NCBI RefSeq assembly: GCF_022378355.1
Contig: NZ_JAKMAJ010000009.1
Location: forward strand, 147,419-211,418
Length of the DNA stretch: 64,000 bases
Origin: Brenneria bubanii
Lineage (GTDB): Bacteria > Pseudomonadota > Gammaproteobacteria > Enterobacterales > Enterobacteriaceae
Reading direction: 5' to 3'
The notes under the pieces are model-generated. The model had not been told where the DNA came from. It saw only the letters and a program-made list of their open reading frames with translations, and ran no database searches. Positions 29,788-38,857 of the stretch are shown here, piece by piece. Position numbers and translations under genes: made by a program. The stretch's first letter is position 1. Every line of letters starts with the position of its first letter.

Positions 29788-29804
29788 ATAAAAACCTCGG
29801 CAAT

Positions 29805-30191
29805 TTACTTGGCTTCACGTTTACTTTTATAGTCGGCGATCGCCGCCTTGATGGCATCTTCCGCCAGAATAGAGCAGTGAATTTTCACCGGCGGCAACTC
29901 AAGCTCTTCGGCGATCTGGGTGTTTTTAATCGCTTCGGCTTCGTTCAGCGATTTACCCTTCACCCACTCAGTAACCAGAGAACTGGATGCGATGGCGGAA
30001 CCGCAGCCATAGGTCTTGAAACGAGCATCTTCGATGATGCCCTCGCCGTTGACCTTAATCTGCAGCTTCATGACATCGCCGCAGGCAGGCGCGCCCACCA
30101 TACCGCTGCCAATGTTTGGATCCGCGTTGTCAAAGGATCCTACATTGCGTGGGTTTTCATAGTGATCAATTACTTTTTCGCTGTAAGCCAT
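29805..30191 (-). CDS. iscU: Fe-S cluster scaffold IscU
   Basis: The 128-residue scaffold on which clusters are built. Conserved ligand cysteines and Asp appear in [16 protein letters not shown], in [11 protein letters not shown] and in [13 protein letters not shown]. The HscA-recognition motif LPPVK is at about 99-103. It follows iscS by 24 bp. Confidence 0.98.
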   Translation of the reverse strand: MAYSEKVIDHYENPRNVGSFDNADPNIGSGMVGAPACGDVMKLQIKVNGEGIIEDARFKTYGCGSAIASSSLVTEWVKGKSLNEAEAIKNTQIAEELELPPVKIHCSILAEDAIKAAIADYKSKREAK

Positions 30192-30215
30192 AATCGTCGT
30201 CCCCTATCCTGCGAA

Positions 30216-31430
30216 TTAATGGTGCGCCCATTCGATGCTGCTGATATCCACGCCTTGTTTGAACATTTCCCACAAAGGAGAAAGCTCGCGCAGACGGCCG
30301 ATAGATTTGCCTACCAGCGCAATGGCGTAGTCAATCTCGTCTTCGGTGGTAAAACGCCCCAGCGAGAAACGGATCGAGCTGTGCGCCAACTCATCGTTCA
30401 TGCCCAGCGCCCGTAATACGTAGGAAGGTTCCAAGCTGGCGGAAGTACAGGCGGATCCGGACGACACGGCCAGATCCTTCAGCGCCATGATCAGCGATTC
30501 GCCTTCAACATAGTTAAAGCTGACGTTAAGGATATTGGGCGCGCCATGTTCAAGGTCGCCGTTGAGATAAACTTCCTCGATATCTTTGATGCCGTTCCAC
30601 AAACGATCGCGCAGCGCGCGCTGACGAGCGACATCGGAATCCATGTCCGCTTTAGCGATACGGTATGCTTCGCCCATACCGACGATCTGGTGTACAGGCA
30701 GCGTGCCGGAGCGCATGCCGCGCTCATGGCCGCCGCCGTGCATCTGCGCTTCGATACGGATACGGGGTTTACGGCGAACATACAGCGCGCCGATACCTTT
30801 CGGCCCATAAATCTTGTGACCGGAGAAAGACATCAGATCGACTTTTAACTGGCCCAAATCGATGGGCAGTCTGCCCACGCTCTGCGTCGCGTCGACATGG
30901 AATACGATACCGCGGCTACGGCACATCTCGCCGATCGTCGCAATATCCTGCACCACGCCGATTTCATTATTCACGTGCATGATGGAAACCAGAATGGTGT
31001 CGTCGCGCATCGCGGCTTTCAACGTTTCCAGGTCGATAATGCCGTTACGCTGCGGGGCCAGATAGGTGACCTCAAAGCCTTCACGCTCTAGCTGACGGCA
31101 AGTATCCAGCACGGCTTTATGTTCCGTTTTACTGGTGATGATGTGCTTGCCTTTCTTCTGGTAGAAGTTCGCTGCGCCTTTGATTGCCAGGTTATCAGCT
31201 TCCGTCGCGCCGGAGGTGAATACAATCTCTCGGGGGTCCGCGCCCACGAGATCTGCAATTTGATTACGGGCGATATCGACAGCTTCTTCCGCCTGCCAGC
31301 CAAAGCGGTGGGAACGGGAGGCCGGGTTGCCAAAGGTACCGTCCAGGGTCAGAAAATGCATCATTTTTTCAGCCACGCGCGGATCAACCGGCGTGGTGGC
31401 TGAATAATCCAGATAAATCGGTAACTTCAT
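30216..31430 (-). CDS. iscS: Cysteine desulfurase IscS
   Basis: A PLP enzyme of 404 residues that takes sulfur from cysteine for Fe-S clusters, tRNA thiolation and other uses. The PLP lysine lies in [17 protein letters not shown]. The mobile loop with the catalytic cysteine is [17 protein letters not shown]. The length and the N-terminal start [19 protein letters not shown] match E. coli. Confidence 0.98.
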   Translation of the reverse strand: MKLPIYLDYSATTPVDPRVAEKMMHFLTLDGTFGNPASRSHRFGWQAEEAVDIARNQIADLVGADPREIVFTSGATEADNLAIKGAANFYQKKGKHIITSKTEHKAVLDTCRQLEREGFEVTYLAPQRNGIIDLETLKAAMRDDTILVSIMHVNNEIGVVQDIATIGEMCRSRGIVFHVDATQSVGRLPIDLGQLKVDLMSFSGHKIYGPKGIGALYVRRKPRIRIEAQMHGGGHERGMRSGTLPVHQIVGMGEAYRIAKADMDSDVARQRALRDRLWNGIKDIEEVYLNGDLEHGAPNILNVSFNYVEGESLIMALKDLAVSSGSACTSASLEPSYVLRALGMNDELAHSSIRFSLGRFTTEDEIDYAIALVGKSIGRLRELSPLWEMFKQGVDISSIEWAHH

Positions 31431-31555
31431 TGCTCATAAACTCCGTACATCACATCAAAACGTGCAAAGCGTCTTGTTATATAACGGGCTATCTTGCCCG
31501 TATCCTTTCTTTCTTCAAGCCAACGCGATGCGCTGTTAAACCTTCTTTTCGGGAA

Positions 31556-31650
31556 GCCTGATGACCGGTCGTCGCCAGGCGACGTTTAAAAACACTCCCG
31601 ATATTTTTACCGACGGGCGATCCCTGCCCGTCGCCGCGGGCCGTCTCTGT
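31556..31650. repeat. REP-like dispersed repeat, family B copy
   Basis: In the iscR-iscS gap, 31568-31650 aligns by eye with the spacer and second unit of the tandem pair at 18355: GTCGCCAGGCGACGTT, then CTCCCGATATTTTTACCGA, then GGGCGATCCCTGCCCGTC and GCGGGCCGTC. The internal hairpin (GACGGGC with GCCCGTC) is kept by compensating changes relative to the 18355 copy (GATGGGC with GCCCATC). That suggests the structure is selected. A hairpin here could uncouple iscR from the downstream isc genes. Confidence 0.7.
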
Positions 31651-31653
31651 AAA

Positions 31654-32148
31654 TCAGGCGCGCAGATTAACGTTAATGGTATCCTGCTGGCGTCCATTGG
31701 CGGTGCGGCGGGTGTCTGTTTCCTGACGATCCGCGACGTCCAACACTTCTTTGTTATTGACTAACTCGTCCAGCGTGATGTTGTTCAGGAAATCAGTAAT
31801 GCGGTCGCTCAGGTCGCGCCACAGGGTATGCGTCAGGCAACGCTCGCCGCCCTGACAGCTTTCACGCCCCTGGCAACGCGTGGCATCCACCGATTCGTCC
31901 ACGGCGGAAATCACGCTGCCCACGGCAATTTCACTGGCGTGCTTACCCAGCAGGTAACCGCCACCCGGACCACGGACACTGGCAACCAGCCCATTTTTGC
32001 GCAGGCGTGAAAACAATTGTTCCAGATAGGAGAGCGAAATACCCTGGCGTTCCGAGATATCCGCCAGCGGAACCGGGCCTTCTTTAGAATGCAGCGCCAC
32101 ATCAAGCATGGCGGTAACGGCGTAACGGCCTTTAGATGTCAGTCTCAT
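31654..32148 (-). CDS. iscR: Fe-S-sensing regulator IscR
   Basis: An Rrf2-family repressor of its own operon when loaded with a [2Fe-2S] cluster. It has 164 residues from [21 protein letters not shown]; an upstream in-frame extension to 32220 would overlap the operator and is rejected. The winged helix includes [25 protein letters not shown]. The cluster ligands are the three cysteines in [17 protein letters not shown] plus the following histidine. It is the first gene of the isc operon. Confidence 0.98.
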   Translation of the reverse strand: MRLTSKGRYAVTAMLDVALHSKEGPVPLADISERQGISLSYLEQLFSRLRKNGLVASVRGPGGGYLLGKHASEIAVGSVISAVDESVDATRCQGRESCQGGERCLTHTLWRDLSDRITDFLNNITLDELVNNKEVLDVADRQETDTRRTANGRQQDTINVNLRA

Positions 32149-32218
32149 GATAGTGGTACCTGTAAATGAAACATGTATTATTAAAACATGTATTGGCAAA
32201 CCAGAATTTGAGTCTGAC

Positions 32219-32268
32219 ATTCCCGAGTGTTTTAGTCAACTATTTAACCCAGCATTTCACTCAAGTAT
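32219..32268 (-). promoter_or_regulatory. Tandem IscR type-1 operator sites
   Basis: Two adjoining 25-bp sites upstream of iscR read, on the minus strand, ATACTTGAGTGAAATGCTGG (first 20 bases, from 32268) and ATAGTTGACTAAAACACTCG (first 20 bases, from 32243). Both fit the type-1 IscR pattern (ATAxxTGACT with AGTCGG-like second half), the second better. The arrangement resembles the E. coli iscR promoter and implies feedback repression by cluster-loaded IscR. Confidence 0.8.
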
Positions 32269-32278
32269 TATTTAAGCA

Positions 32279-33004
32279 TCACTCATCGTGATTTTTCTGA
32301 ATCGAACTCAGGATGCCGCGCAGGATATTCAGTTCCTGACTCTCCGGCCTGGCCCGCGTAAAGAGACGACGCAGCTTATTCATCACCTGCCCCTGATGCG
32401 CCTGTCGAATAAACCCCGTTTGCTGCAACGTCTGTTCAAGATGCTGATAAAAGCGTTCCAGATCGTCCACCAGCGGATAAGGCGTTTCGCCATGCTCTTC
32501 CTTGCCCGACTGCAGGCGATCCAGGTAAGCGACACGGACTTCATACGCCAGGATCTGTACCGCCATGGCCAGATTCAACGAGCTATACTCTGGATTAGCG
32601 GGGATCGCAACATGATAATGACACTTCTGCAATTCGTCGTTGGTCAAGCCGACCCGCTCGCGGCCGAAAACCAGGGCGACGGGGGCATGTTCGGCTTCCT
32701 GAGCGCTGCGTACGCCGCATTCGCGCGGCTCCAGCATCGGCCACGGCAAGGTGCGCGAACGCGCGCTGGTTCCAACCACCAGACTGCATCCTTCAAGCGC
32801 CTGATCGAGCGTATCAACCAAGGTGGCATTGCCGATAACATCGCTGGCGCCGGCAGATAAGGCAATCGCCTGTGAATCAGGCTTTACCAACGGGTTAACC
32901 AGATAGAGTTTACTTAATCCCATGGTTTTCATCGCCCTGGCGACGGATCCCATATTGCCCGTGTGGGACGTTTCAACCAGAACAACGCGAATATTGTGTA
33001 ACAT
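32279..33004 (-). CDS. trmJ: tRNA Cm32/Um32 methyltransferase TrmJ
   Basis: A SPOUT-class 2'-O-methyltransferase acting on position 32 of tRNA. It has 241 residues. The trefoil-knot region shows [21 protein letters not shown] near the N-terminus and [16 protein letters not shown] and [18 protein letters not shown] as the SAM-binding loops. It lies upstream of iscR on the same strand and is divergent from suhB, as in E. coli. Confidence 0.96.
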   Translation of the reverse strand: MLHNIRVVLVETSHTGNMGSVARAMKTMGLSKLYLVNPLVKPDSQAIALSAGASDVIGNATLVDTLDQALEGCSLVVGTSARSRTLPWPMLEPRECGVRSAQEAEHAPVALVFGRERVGLTNDELQKCHYHVAIPANPEYSSLNLAMAVQILAYEVRVAYLDRLQSGKEEHGETPYPLVDDLERFYQHLEQTLQQTGFIRQAHQGQVMNKLRRLFTRARPESQELNILRGILSSIQKNHDE

Positions 33005-33072
33005 GCGGACTCTGTAGTACGAGGAGGAAATCGGGATATTCTAACACAAACTTAGATATTTTCATTTTCCCC

Positions 33073-33081
33073 TGCTATAAT
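33073..33081 (+). promoter_or_regulatory. Extended -10 element upstream of suhB
   Basis: TGCTATAAT is a perfect extended -10 element 43 bp before the suhB start. No good -35 hexamer is present at the usual spacing, consistent with an extended -10 promoter. Confidence 0.6.
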
Positions 33082-33123
33082 GCTCGCCGCTTTCTGTTCT
33101 TTAACATTCTAGTGGACGATACC

Positions 33124-33927
33124 ATGCATCCGATGCTCAATATCGCTATACGCGCTGCGCGTAAAGGCGGTAATTTAATTGCTAAAAATTACGAAACCCC
33201 TGACGCCGTAGAAGCCAGCCAAAAAGGCAGCAATGACTTTGTCACTAACGTTGACCGAGATGCAGAGCGTCTGATCGTTGAAATCATCCGTAAGTCTTAC
33301 CCACAGCACACCATCATTGGTGAAGAGTGCGGCGAGCTGGTAGGTGAAGATCAGGATGTGCAATGGGTAATCGATCCGCTGGATGGCACCACCAACTTCA
33401 TCAAACGTCTGCCGCATTTCGCGGTGTCCATCGCGGTACGCATCAAAGGCCGTACCGAAGTCGCCGTTGTCTACGATCCGATGCGCAATGAACTGTTTAC
33501 CGCCACCCGCGGTCAGGGCGCGCAATTAAATGGCTATCGTCTGCGCAGCAGCAACGCTCGCGATCTGGACGGCACCGTATTGGCTACCGGCTTTCCATTC
33601 AAAGCCAAACAGCACGCCAAAGGCTATATCAAAATCATCGAGTCGCTGTTTACGCAATGTGCGGATTTCCGCCGTACAGGATCCGCCGCGCTGGATCTGG
33701 CCTATGTCGCGGCTGGCCGCGTTGACGGTTTCTTTGAAATCGGACTGAAACCCTGGGATTTCGCCGGCGGCGAGCTGCTGGTTCGTGAAGCCGGCGGTGT
33801 GGTGACCGACTTCGTCGGCGGCCATAACTACCTCTCTTCCGGTAACCTGGTTGCGGGTAATCCGCGCGTCGTCAAATCCCTGCTGGCGACCATCCGCGAC
33901 GACTTAAGCGACGCGTTAAAACGCTAA
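33124..33927 (+). CDS. suhB: Inositol-1-monophosphatase / Nus factor SuhB
   Basis: A 267-residue inositol monophosphatase-fold protein that in E. coli also acts in the rRNA antitermination complex. The start MHPMLNIAIRAARKGGNLIAK matches E. coli; a codon four residues earlier is not conserved. Metal and phosphate motifs are WVIDPLDGTTNFIKRLPHF, GEECGEL and KPWDFAGGELLVREAGG. A strong terminator follows. Confidence 0.97.
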   Translation: MHPMLNIAIRAARKGGNLIAKNYETPDAVEASQKGSNDFVTNVDRDAERLIVEIIRKSYPQHTIIGEECGELVGEDQDVQWVIDPLDGTTNFIKRLPHFAVSIAVRIKGRTEVAVVYDPMRNELFTATRGQGAQLNGYRLRSSNARDLDGTVLATGFPFKAKQHAKGYIKIIESLFTQCADFRRTGSAALDLAYVAAGRVDGFFEIGLKPWDFAGGELLVREAGGVVTDFVGGHNYLSSGNLVAGNPRVVKSLLATIRDDLSDALKR

Positions 33928-33965
33928 TAAACCGCGTTGCCCGACATCATCAAGCTTGAACACGA

Positions 33966-33999
33966 AGCATGCCGACCTTGCGCCGGCATGCTTTTTTTA
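33966..33999 (+). terminator. Intrinsic terminator of suhB
   Basis: AGCATGCCG pairs with CGGCATGCT across a 9-nt loop, followed directly by a run of T residues. It separates suhB from the Fur-box-preceded ABC transporter operon. Confidence 0.9.
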
Positions 34000-34052
34000 A
34001 TTACTCCAGCCCTCTCCGCTCTTCCATCCCGCGCGCAATTCCATGACCATGT

Positions 34053-34073
34053 GATAATAATTATTAAAATCAT
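34053..34073 (+). promoter_or_regulatory. Fur box upstream of iron ABC operon
   Basis: GATAATAATTATTAAAATCAT resembles the Fur consensus (GATAATGATAATCATTATC) in its first half and last hexamer. It lies 31 bp before the binding-protein start and suggests derepression under iron starvation. Confidence 0.65.
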
Positions 34074-34104
34074 TTCCCTTTGCCAGCAAATAAGGATGAC
34101 GATC

Positions 34105-35238
34105 ATGCTTAAGAAAGTACTACATAGTCTTTTGCTGACCACCGCGCTAATAGCTCCCTTTACCGGCCATACCACGCAATATCCGCTGACCATTACGGAT
34201 ATTGATGGGCAACAAATGAAAATCAAACAGGAACCCCGCCGCATCGTCCTACAGGATGGCCGCGACATCATGACGCTGGCGTTGCTCGACAGAGAAAATC
34301 CGTTTCAACGACTGGTGGCCTGGAATAATCAGCCGCGGAAATCAGATAAAGCGACATGGGCGCTAATGACGGAAAAGTGGCCGCAGGCGGACGCTATCCT
34401 GGACATGGGTCTTGGTGATATGGGTGAGATTGAACTAGAGAGCGTACTGTCAAAACAGCCCGACCTGGTAATCGCCCAACTGCGAGCCAAGCCGGCATTA
34501 ACGGGCAGTGGTGTCGTCAATAAGCTGAAAGCGCTTAATATCCCGGTCATGTTTATCGATTATGAAGTCAACCCCGTGCAAAATACGGCCGCCAGCATCG
34601 ATCTGTTGGGTAAGGTATTAAACAAGGAAGACAACGCCAAAGCCTATACCGACTTTTATCGCCGGCAGTTGGCGGACATCCTTAAGCAGACGACGGTGCT
34701 GCCGGTCAAAGCCAGCGTGTTCGTCGAAGCCTGGGCCGGCCGTTCCGATGCCTGCTGTTTTAGCCATGCCCATAATGGCTGGGGCGGATTGATAGAAGCG
34801 ATCGGCGCACATAATATCGGTTCCGATTTACTGCCGGGCGCCAATGGTTACATCTCCTTAGAGAAAATCATCAGCATGAAACCCGATGCCTACATTATGA
34901 CCGGCGCCAAGCGCGGTAGTCATAACGGCTCCGGCGTTACGCCTCTGGCATTTGGCCTCGGCGCCGATGAGAAAAGCATTGACGCGCAAGCTATTGTGCT
35001 GTTGAACCGTACAGGAGTTAGCCAGATTCCGGCCGTTCAGCAAAAACGCGCGTACGGCATTTATCATCAATTCTATAATAACCCATTCAATATCATTGGG
35101 ATGCAATATCTGGCAAAAGCGATTTATCCCCAGCAATTTCCCAATCTGAATCCGGATGAAAGTTATCGCCATATTGTGCATAATTTCACCGCCCTGCCCG
35201 GCGGCGATTTCATCTTTTTCTGGAAACAGGCTAAATAA
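34105..35238 (+). CDS. Periplasmic iron-complex binding protein
   Basis: The solute-binding component of an iron-complex (siderophore, heme or similar) ABC importer. It has 377 residues from MLKKVLHSLLLTTALIAPFTG, a Sec signal peptide; AAGGA lies eight bases upstream. The longer in-frame extension to 33937 crosses the suhB terminator and is rejected. The body fits a class III binding protein: PRRIVLQDGRDIMTLALL at the start of lobe 1, KQPDLVIAQL, then lobe 2 with GYISLEKIISMKPDAYIMTGA. The ligand is unknown. The next genes encode the permease and ATPase. A truncated paralogue lies convergently at 37214. Confidence 0.88.
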   Translation: MLKKVLHSLLLTTALIAPFTGHTTQYPLTITDIDGQQMKIKQEPRRIVLQDGRDIMTLALLDRENPFQRLVAWNNQPRKSDKATWALMTEKWPQADAILDMGLGDMGEIELESVLSKQPDLVIAQLRAKPALTGSGVVNKLKALNIPVMFIDYEVNPVQNTAASIDLLGKVLNKEDNAKAYTDFYRRQLADILKQTTVLPVKASVFVEAWAGRSDACCFSHAHNGWGGLIEAIGAHNIGSDLLPGANGYISLEKIISMKPDAYIMTGAKRGSHNGSGVTPLAFGLGADEKSIDAQAIVLLNRTGVSQIPAVQQKRAYGIYHQFYNNPFNIIGMQYLAKAIYPQQFPNLNPDESYRHIVHNFTALPGGDFIFFWKQAK

Positions 35239-35334
35239 CTATCTATGCGCTTAATAACTCCCCCCAAGACCGCGGATACCGCTTACGTCGCTGGAAAGTC
35301 TACTTCCGGCGACGATATTCCCGGCGGTGACGTA

Positions 35335-36360
35335 ATGTATCGCTATCAGCACATTATTCGCCGCCGGATGACCACCCTGTCCCTGTTGGTGGTGGCGATT
35401 ATCGCGTCTCTGCTGCTGGATTTCACCATGGGGCCCTCGGGGCTCACGCTCGATGTGTTATGGCAAACATTGACGAATCCCGCCAATGCCGATGCGGGAA
35501 CCCGGGTGATTGTCTGGGAAATTCGTCTTCCCTATGCTCTGATGGCGATTGTCGTCGGCCTTGCTCTGGGCCTGGCCGGCGCGGAGATGCAGACCATTCT
35601 GAATAACCCGCTGGCCAGTCCGTTTACGCTCGGCGTATCATCCGCGGCGGCATTCGGCGCCGCCCTCGCCATCGTGCTGAATATCGGCATTCCCGGCATT
35701 CCGGCGCAGTGGTTCATTTCGGCAAATGCGTTTTTATTTGCGCTGCTGGCCGCATTGTTGCTGGATGGCATTACGCGCTGGACTCAGGTCGCCACATCCG
35801 GCGTGGTGCTGTTTGGGATTGCGCTGGTGTTTACCTTCAACGCGCTGGTTTCCATGCTACAGTTCATCGCCAGCGAAGATACGCTGCAAGGGCTGGTATT
35901 CTGGACCATGGGCAGCCTGGCGCGAGCCTCTTGGGAAAAGCTGGGGGTCCTGCTGCTTATTCTGGCCGCCGTGATGCCGCTATCGCTGCTGAGCTCATGG
36001 AAACTCACCGCGCTGAGACTAGGCGAAGACCGCGCCGTCAGCTTTGGCATCAACGTTCGACGTCTGCGGCTGGCCACCCTACTGCGCATCAGTATTCTCT
36101 CCGCGGTATCGGTGGCTTTCGTCGGCCCGATTGGTTTTATCGGGCTGGTCGCGCCGCACATTGCCCGCATGATATTTGGTGAAGATCACCGCTTCTATTT
36201 GCCCGCCAGTGCGTTAATCGGCGCGCTGGTGCTGTCGATGGCCTCGGTGGCCTCGAAAAACCTGATTCCCGGGGTTATTATTCCTGTCGGGATCGTCACT
36301 TCGCTGATTGGCGTGCCTTTCTTTCTGAGCATTATTCTGCGCCATAGGGGAAATGTATGA
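35335..36360 (+). CDS. FecCD-family iron-complex permease
   Basis: An inner membrane permease of the BtuC/FecCD type with about ten membrane segments (VWEIRLPYALMAIVVGLALGL and AGAEMQTILNNPLASPFTLG are signature regions; GFIGLVAPHIARMIFGEDHR is the coupling region). I favour the ATG at 35335 (MYRYQHIIRRRMTTL), preceded by GGTGA, giving 341 residues, the usual family size. A start at 35245 would sit 6 bp after the binding protein and add 30 polar residues, but shows no ribosome site. Its stop overlaps the ATPase start (ATGA). One permease gene suggests a homodimer. Confidence 0.9.
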   Translation: MYRYQHIIRRRMTTLSLLVVAIIASLLLDFTMGPSGLTLDVLWQTLTNPANADAGTRVIVWEIRLPYALMAIVVGLALGLAGAEMQTILNNPLASPFTLGVSSAAAFGAALAIVLNIGIPGIPAQWFISANAFLFALLAALLLDGITRWTQVATSGVVLFGIALVFTFNALVSMLQFIASEDTLQGLVFWTMGSLARASWEKLGVLLLILAAVMPLSLLSSWKLTALRLGEDRAVSFGINVRRLRLATLLRISILSAVSVAFVGPIGFIGLVAPHIARMIFGEDHRFYLPASALIGALVLSMASVASKNLIPGVIIPVGIVTSLIGVPFFLSIILRHRGNV

Positions 36361-37157
36361 GCCGCCAGACATCATCAGGATTACGCATTTCTCATTTCCG
36401 CACCGGTTATCCCAACCGTCAGGTCATTCACGACTTGTGCGTGCCGCTGCTGCCGCGCGGAAAAATTACCGTACTGCTCGGCCCGAACGGCAGCGGAAAA
36501 TCGACGCTGTTGCGAGCCATGGCCGGCCTGAATCACTCTGAAGGCGAATTATGGCTGGACGACGCGAATCTGATGCAGTTGCCCTTCGCCAAACGAGCTG
36601 AAAAAGTGGTTTATCTGCCGCAATCGCTGCCGGCGGGCGTGCATCTGCATGTGCTGGAGTCCATCATCGTCGCTCAGCGAGCATCTGGCGGCCTGCACAA
36701 CGCCGATAGCCAGTCAGAAGTCCTGGCCCTGCTCAAGCAACTGGGCATTGAACATCTGTCATTAAGCTACCTCGATCAGCTTTCCGGCGGGCAAAAGCAG
36801 CTTGTGGGTCTGGCGCAGTCGTTAATCCGCCAGCCCGCGCTGTTATTGCTTGACGAACCCCTCAGCGCACTGGACCTGAATTATCAGTTTCACGTGATGG
36901 ATTTGGTACGGCGGGAAACGCGCAAACGAAATATCATCACGGTGGTGGTGGTGCATGATATCAACATCGCGTTACGCCATGGCGATCATGTGCTGATGCT
37001 GCAAAACGGTAATCTGATCGCCAATGGCGCCCCAGCCGAGGTGATCAGCCCGGAAAGCCTGGCGACGGTCTATGGCGTGAAGGGGCGTATTGAGCGTTGT
37101 TCTCAGGGCATTCCGCAGGTGATTATCGACGGTCTGGTCAGCGAGCCGACCAGCTAG
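36357..37157 (+). CDS. Iron-complex ABC transporter ATPase
   Basis: A 266-residue FecE/FepC-type ATPase. The Walker A motif GPNGSGKST lies at about residues 42-50, with signature LSGGQKQ at about 142 and Walker B LLLLDEPLSALD following. The H-loop histidine is in VVVHDINIALRHGD. It overlaps the permease stop by four bases, which implies coupled translation and a three-gene importer with the upstream binding protein. Confidence 0.94.
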   Translation: MSRQTSSGLRISHFRTGYPNRQVIHDLCVPLLPRGKITVLLGPNGSGKSTLLRAMAGLNHSEGELWLDDANLMQLPFAKRAEKVVYLPQSLPAGVHLHVLESIIVAQRASGGLHNADSQSEVLALLKQLGIEHLSLSYLDQLSGGQKQLVGLAQSLIRQPALLLLDEPLSALDLNYQFHVMDLVRRETRKRNIITVVVVHDINIALRHGDHVLMLQNGNLIANGAPAEVISPESLATVYGVKGRIERCSQGIPQVIIDGLVSEPTS

Positions 37158-37213
37158 CCGAGCCGGCGCTGGCGAATCATCGCGGCCAGTGCCGGCAGTC
37201 AGTCTATTTACAA

Positions 37214-37671
37214 TCAGGATTTCGCCGGCAATGTCACCCAATAACCGGGTTGGTAAGGCAGCGGCAAAAACTGCTCATGAAAGGCGCGGAATGTGGCATC
37301 CGGGTCGATATCGCTGAATAGATCAGGGTGCAACCATTTCGCCATCATCTGGATAGCCACAAACTGGTACGGACTGTCATAGAACTGATGCCAGATAGCG
37401 TGCGCATTGCCATTGGTCGCGACCGGCAAGGTTTTAAATGCGGAACGCGCCATCAGTTTTTGCAGACGCTGCAGGGCAATTTGCCGATCGGCGCCGGGGC
37501 CAACGCCGACCCAGCCGTTGGCGGTATTATAGTTTTTCCAGTTTGCCCCGGTCACAATAACGACATCCGGCCGGGCGCTGATGATTTGCTCCGGATTCAG
37601 CGTGCCGAAGGTGCCGGGAATCAGGTGCCTGGCAATATTTTCGCCACCGCCGAACACAACCATTTCTTCAT
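37214..37671 (-). pseudogene. Truncated second iron-complex binding protein
   Basis: The minus-strand frame 37663-37214 encodes only lobe 2 of a binding protein (ENIARHLIPGTFGTLNPEQI to the end). It is clearly homologous to the last third of the intact gene at 34105: both share a PEQII/LEKII-xxxPD segment, the AxWHQFY/GIYHQFY motif and the final residues. Lobe 1 and the signal peptide are gone. Eight bases upstream lies an ATG in another frame (37671) that begins MKKWLCS, preceded by GGGAA and a perfect Fur box. That looks like the original gene start, now joined out of frame to the C-terminal part by an internal deletion. It is probably non-functional. Confidence 0.75.
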
Positions 37672-37698
37672 TATTCCCTTTCTCCGCTCAAATCATAA

Positions 37699-37715
37699 GT
37701 GATAATCATTATCAC
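37699..37715 (-). promoter_or_regulatory. Fur box upstream of truncated binding protein
   Basis: GTGATAATCATTATCAC is a perfect palindrome and matches the core of the Fur consensus. It lies 28 bp upstream of the probable original start at 37671. The operator is intact although the gene it controlled is broken. It is also 81 bp past the 3' end of the zevB-like gene, so it is unlikely to serve that operon. Confidence 0.8.
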
Positions 37716-37795
37716 AAAGAGCGAATAATATAATGATGGCGTTAAATCAGGCAACGCCTTTCCATGTCCAGCTTAATCAAGCACAGGAAAACGCG

Positions 37796-38857
37796 TCAGC
37801 CGGCGAAGGGGCGGATGCCTCCCAGCATGGCCGGCTGCGCGCTCAGATAGAGCAGGATACCGCTTCCCAGCAGAACAAGGCCGCCCGCCAGCGACAATAC
37901 CGATCCGGCGATTCGCGGCCAGAACGAGGATGAATGCGCTTTGCCTAAACGCGCGATCGTACGGCGGCAATAAAAGACCAGGACTGCCAGCATAGAAATG
38001 GTCAGCGCCGTTCCCAGCGCCATCACCAGCGCGGAGGCAATCCCCCAGAGGAAAACCCCCACCACTTTAGAAAACAGCAATACCAGTATCGCACCGGAAC
38101 AAGGACGCATGCCCATGGCAAGAACGATCATCAGGCGGGTGCGCCAGTTGCCGTCCTGACTCAGCGCTTGAGGGCTGGGAAGATGGCGATGACCGCATCC
38201 GCACGCCTCATGCGGTTCATCGTTCGCCCTCATCGTAAGCCGCGGGGCGCTCAGACGGGCATCATATCGCGCGAGCGGCGTTAAGCGCAGGATCAGGGGT
38301 TTGCGCCGCCAGAACAGGTTGCCGATGAGGCGTTTCAGCGCCCGATAGCAGAGCAGCGCGCCCAGTCCGGCAATCAGAATGAAACTGCCTTTTTCCATCA
38401 AGAAACTGCCGTTATGCAATGTACGGCTGGAGAGCTGTAAAAAGACCAACACCACCGTCACCAGCAGCACAGCCATTACGCCCTGAACCACAGCGGCGGC
38501 GAAGGTCAGTTTAAGGCTGCTTTTCAATTTCGAAGGATGAGTCGCAAGATAGGTCATGATAATCACTTTGCCATGCCCTGGCCCGACGGCATGTAATACG
38601 CCATAGACCAGGCTGAACATCATCAGCGTGGCGCCGGCCCGGTGCGGCCGCGCATCGACCATTTGCAGCAACATTGACATTTGCTGGTGTAGCGACTTTT
38701 GCCAGACCGCACTTTGCAGCACGATTTGCGGCCAGTAACCAACCGCCCAATACGCGCCGAGCCCGAGCAGAAAAATCAATACGCCGAGCGGCCACAGCGC
38801 GCTCCAGCGACGAACGGGCGACGCTTTTCGCCCAATGCCCCCCATATTCAATGACAT
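37796..38857 (-). CDS. ZevB/NicO-family metal transporter
   Basis: A 353-residue inner membrane protein of the NicO (RcnA-like nickel/cobalt) superfamily. It has an N-terminal membrane anchor, signature segments VYGVLHAVGPGHGKVIIMTYLATHP and LAMGMRPCSGAILVLLFSK, and a cytoplasmic His/Cys-rich loop (HEACGCGHRHLPSP) suited to metal binding. Its ATG overlaps the end of the DUF1007 gene by ten bases. The pair matches ZevA/ZevB of Haemophilus, which take part in zinc acquisition, and the Zur-like palindrome at the operon start favours zinc over nickel. Transport direction cannot be shown from sequence. Confidence 0.82.
   Translation of the reverse strand: MSLNMGGIGRKASPVRRWSALWPLGVLIFLLGLGAYWAVGYWPQIVLQSAVWQKSLHQQMSMLLQMVDARPHRAGATLMMFSLVYGVLHAVGPGHGKVIIMTYLATHPSKLKSSLKLTFAAAVVQGVMAVLLVTVVLVFLQLSSRTLHNGSFLMEKGSFILIAGLGALLCYRALKRLIGNLFWRRKPLILRLTPLARYDARLSAPRLTMRANDEPHEACGCGHRHLPSPQALSQDGNWRTRLMIVLAMGMRPCSGAILVLLFSKVVGVFLWGIASALVMALGTALTISMLAVLVFYCRRTIARLGKAHSSSFWPRIAGSVLSLAGGLVLLGSGILLYLSAQPAMLGGIRPFAG

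Noticed and set aside
33937-34104. N-terminal extension of the iron-complex binding protein
   Set aside because: It crosses the suhB terminator and Fur-like box, and the extended protein would bury the signal peptide.
37781-37970. Possible gene on either strand at the zevB 3' end
   Set aside because: Frames here are shadows of the NicO-family gene; no ribosome site or recognisable motif.
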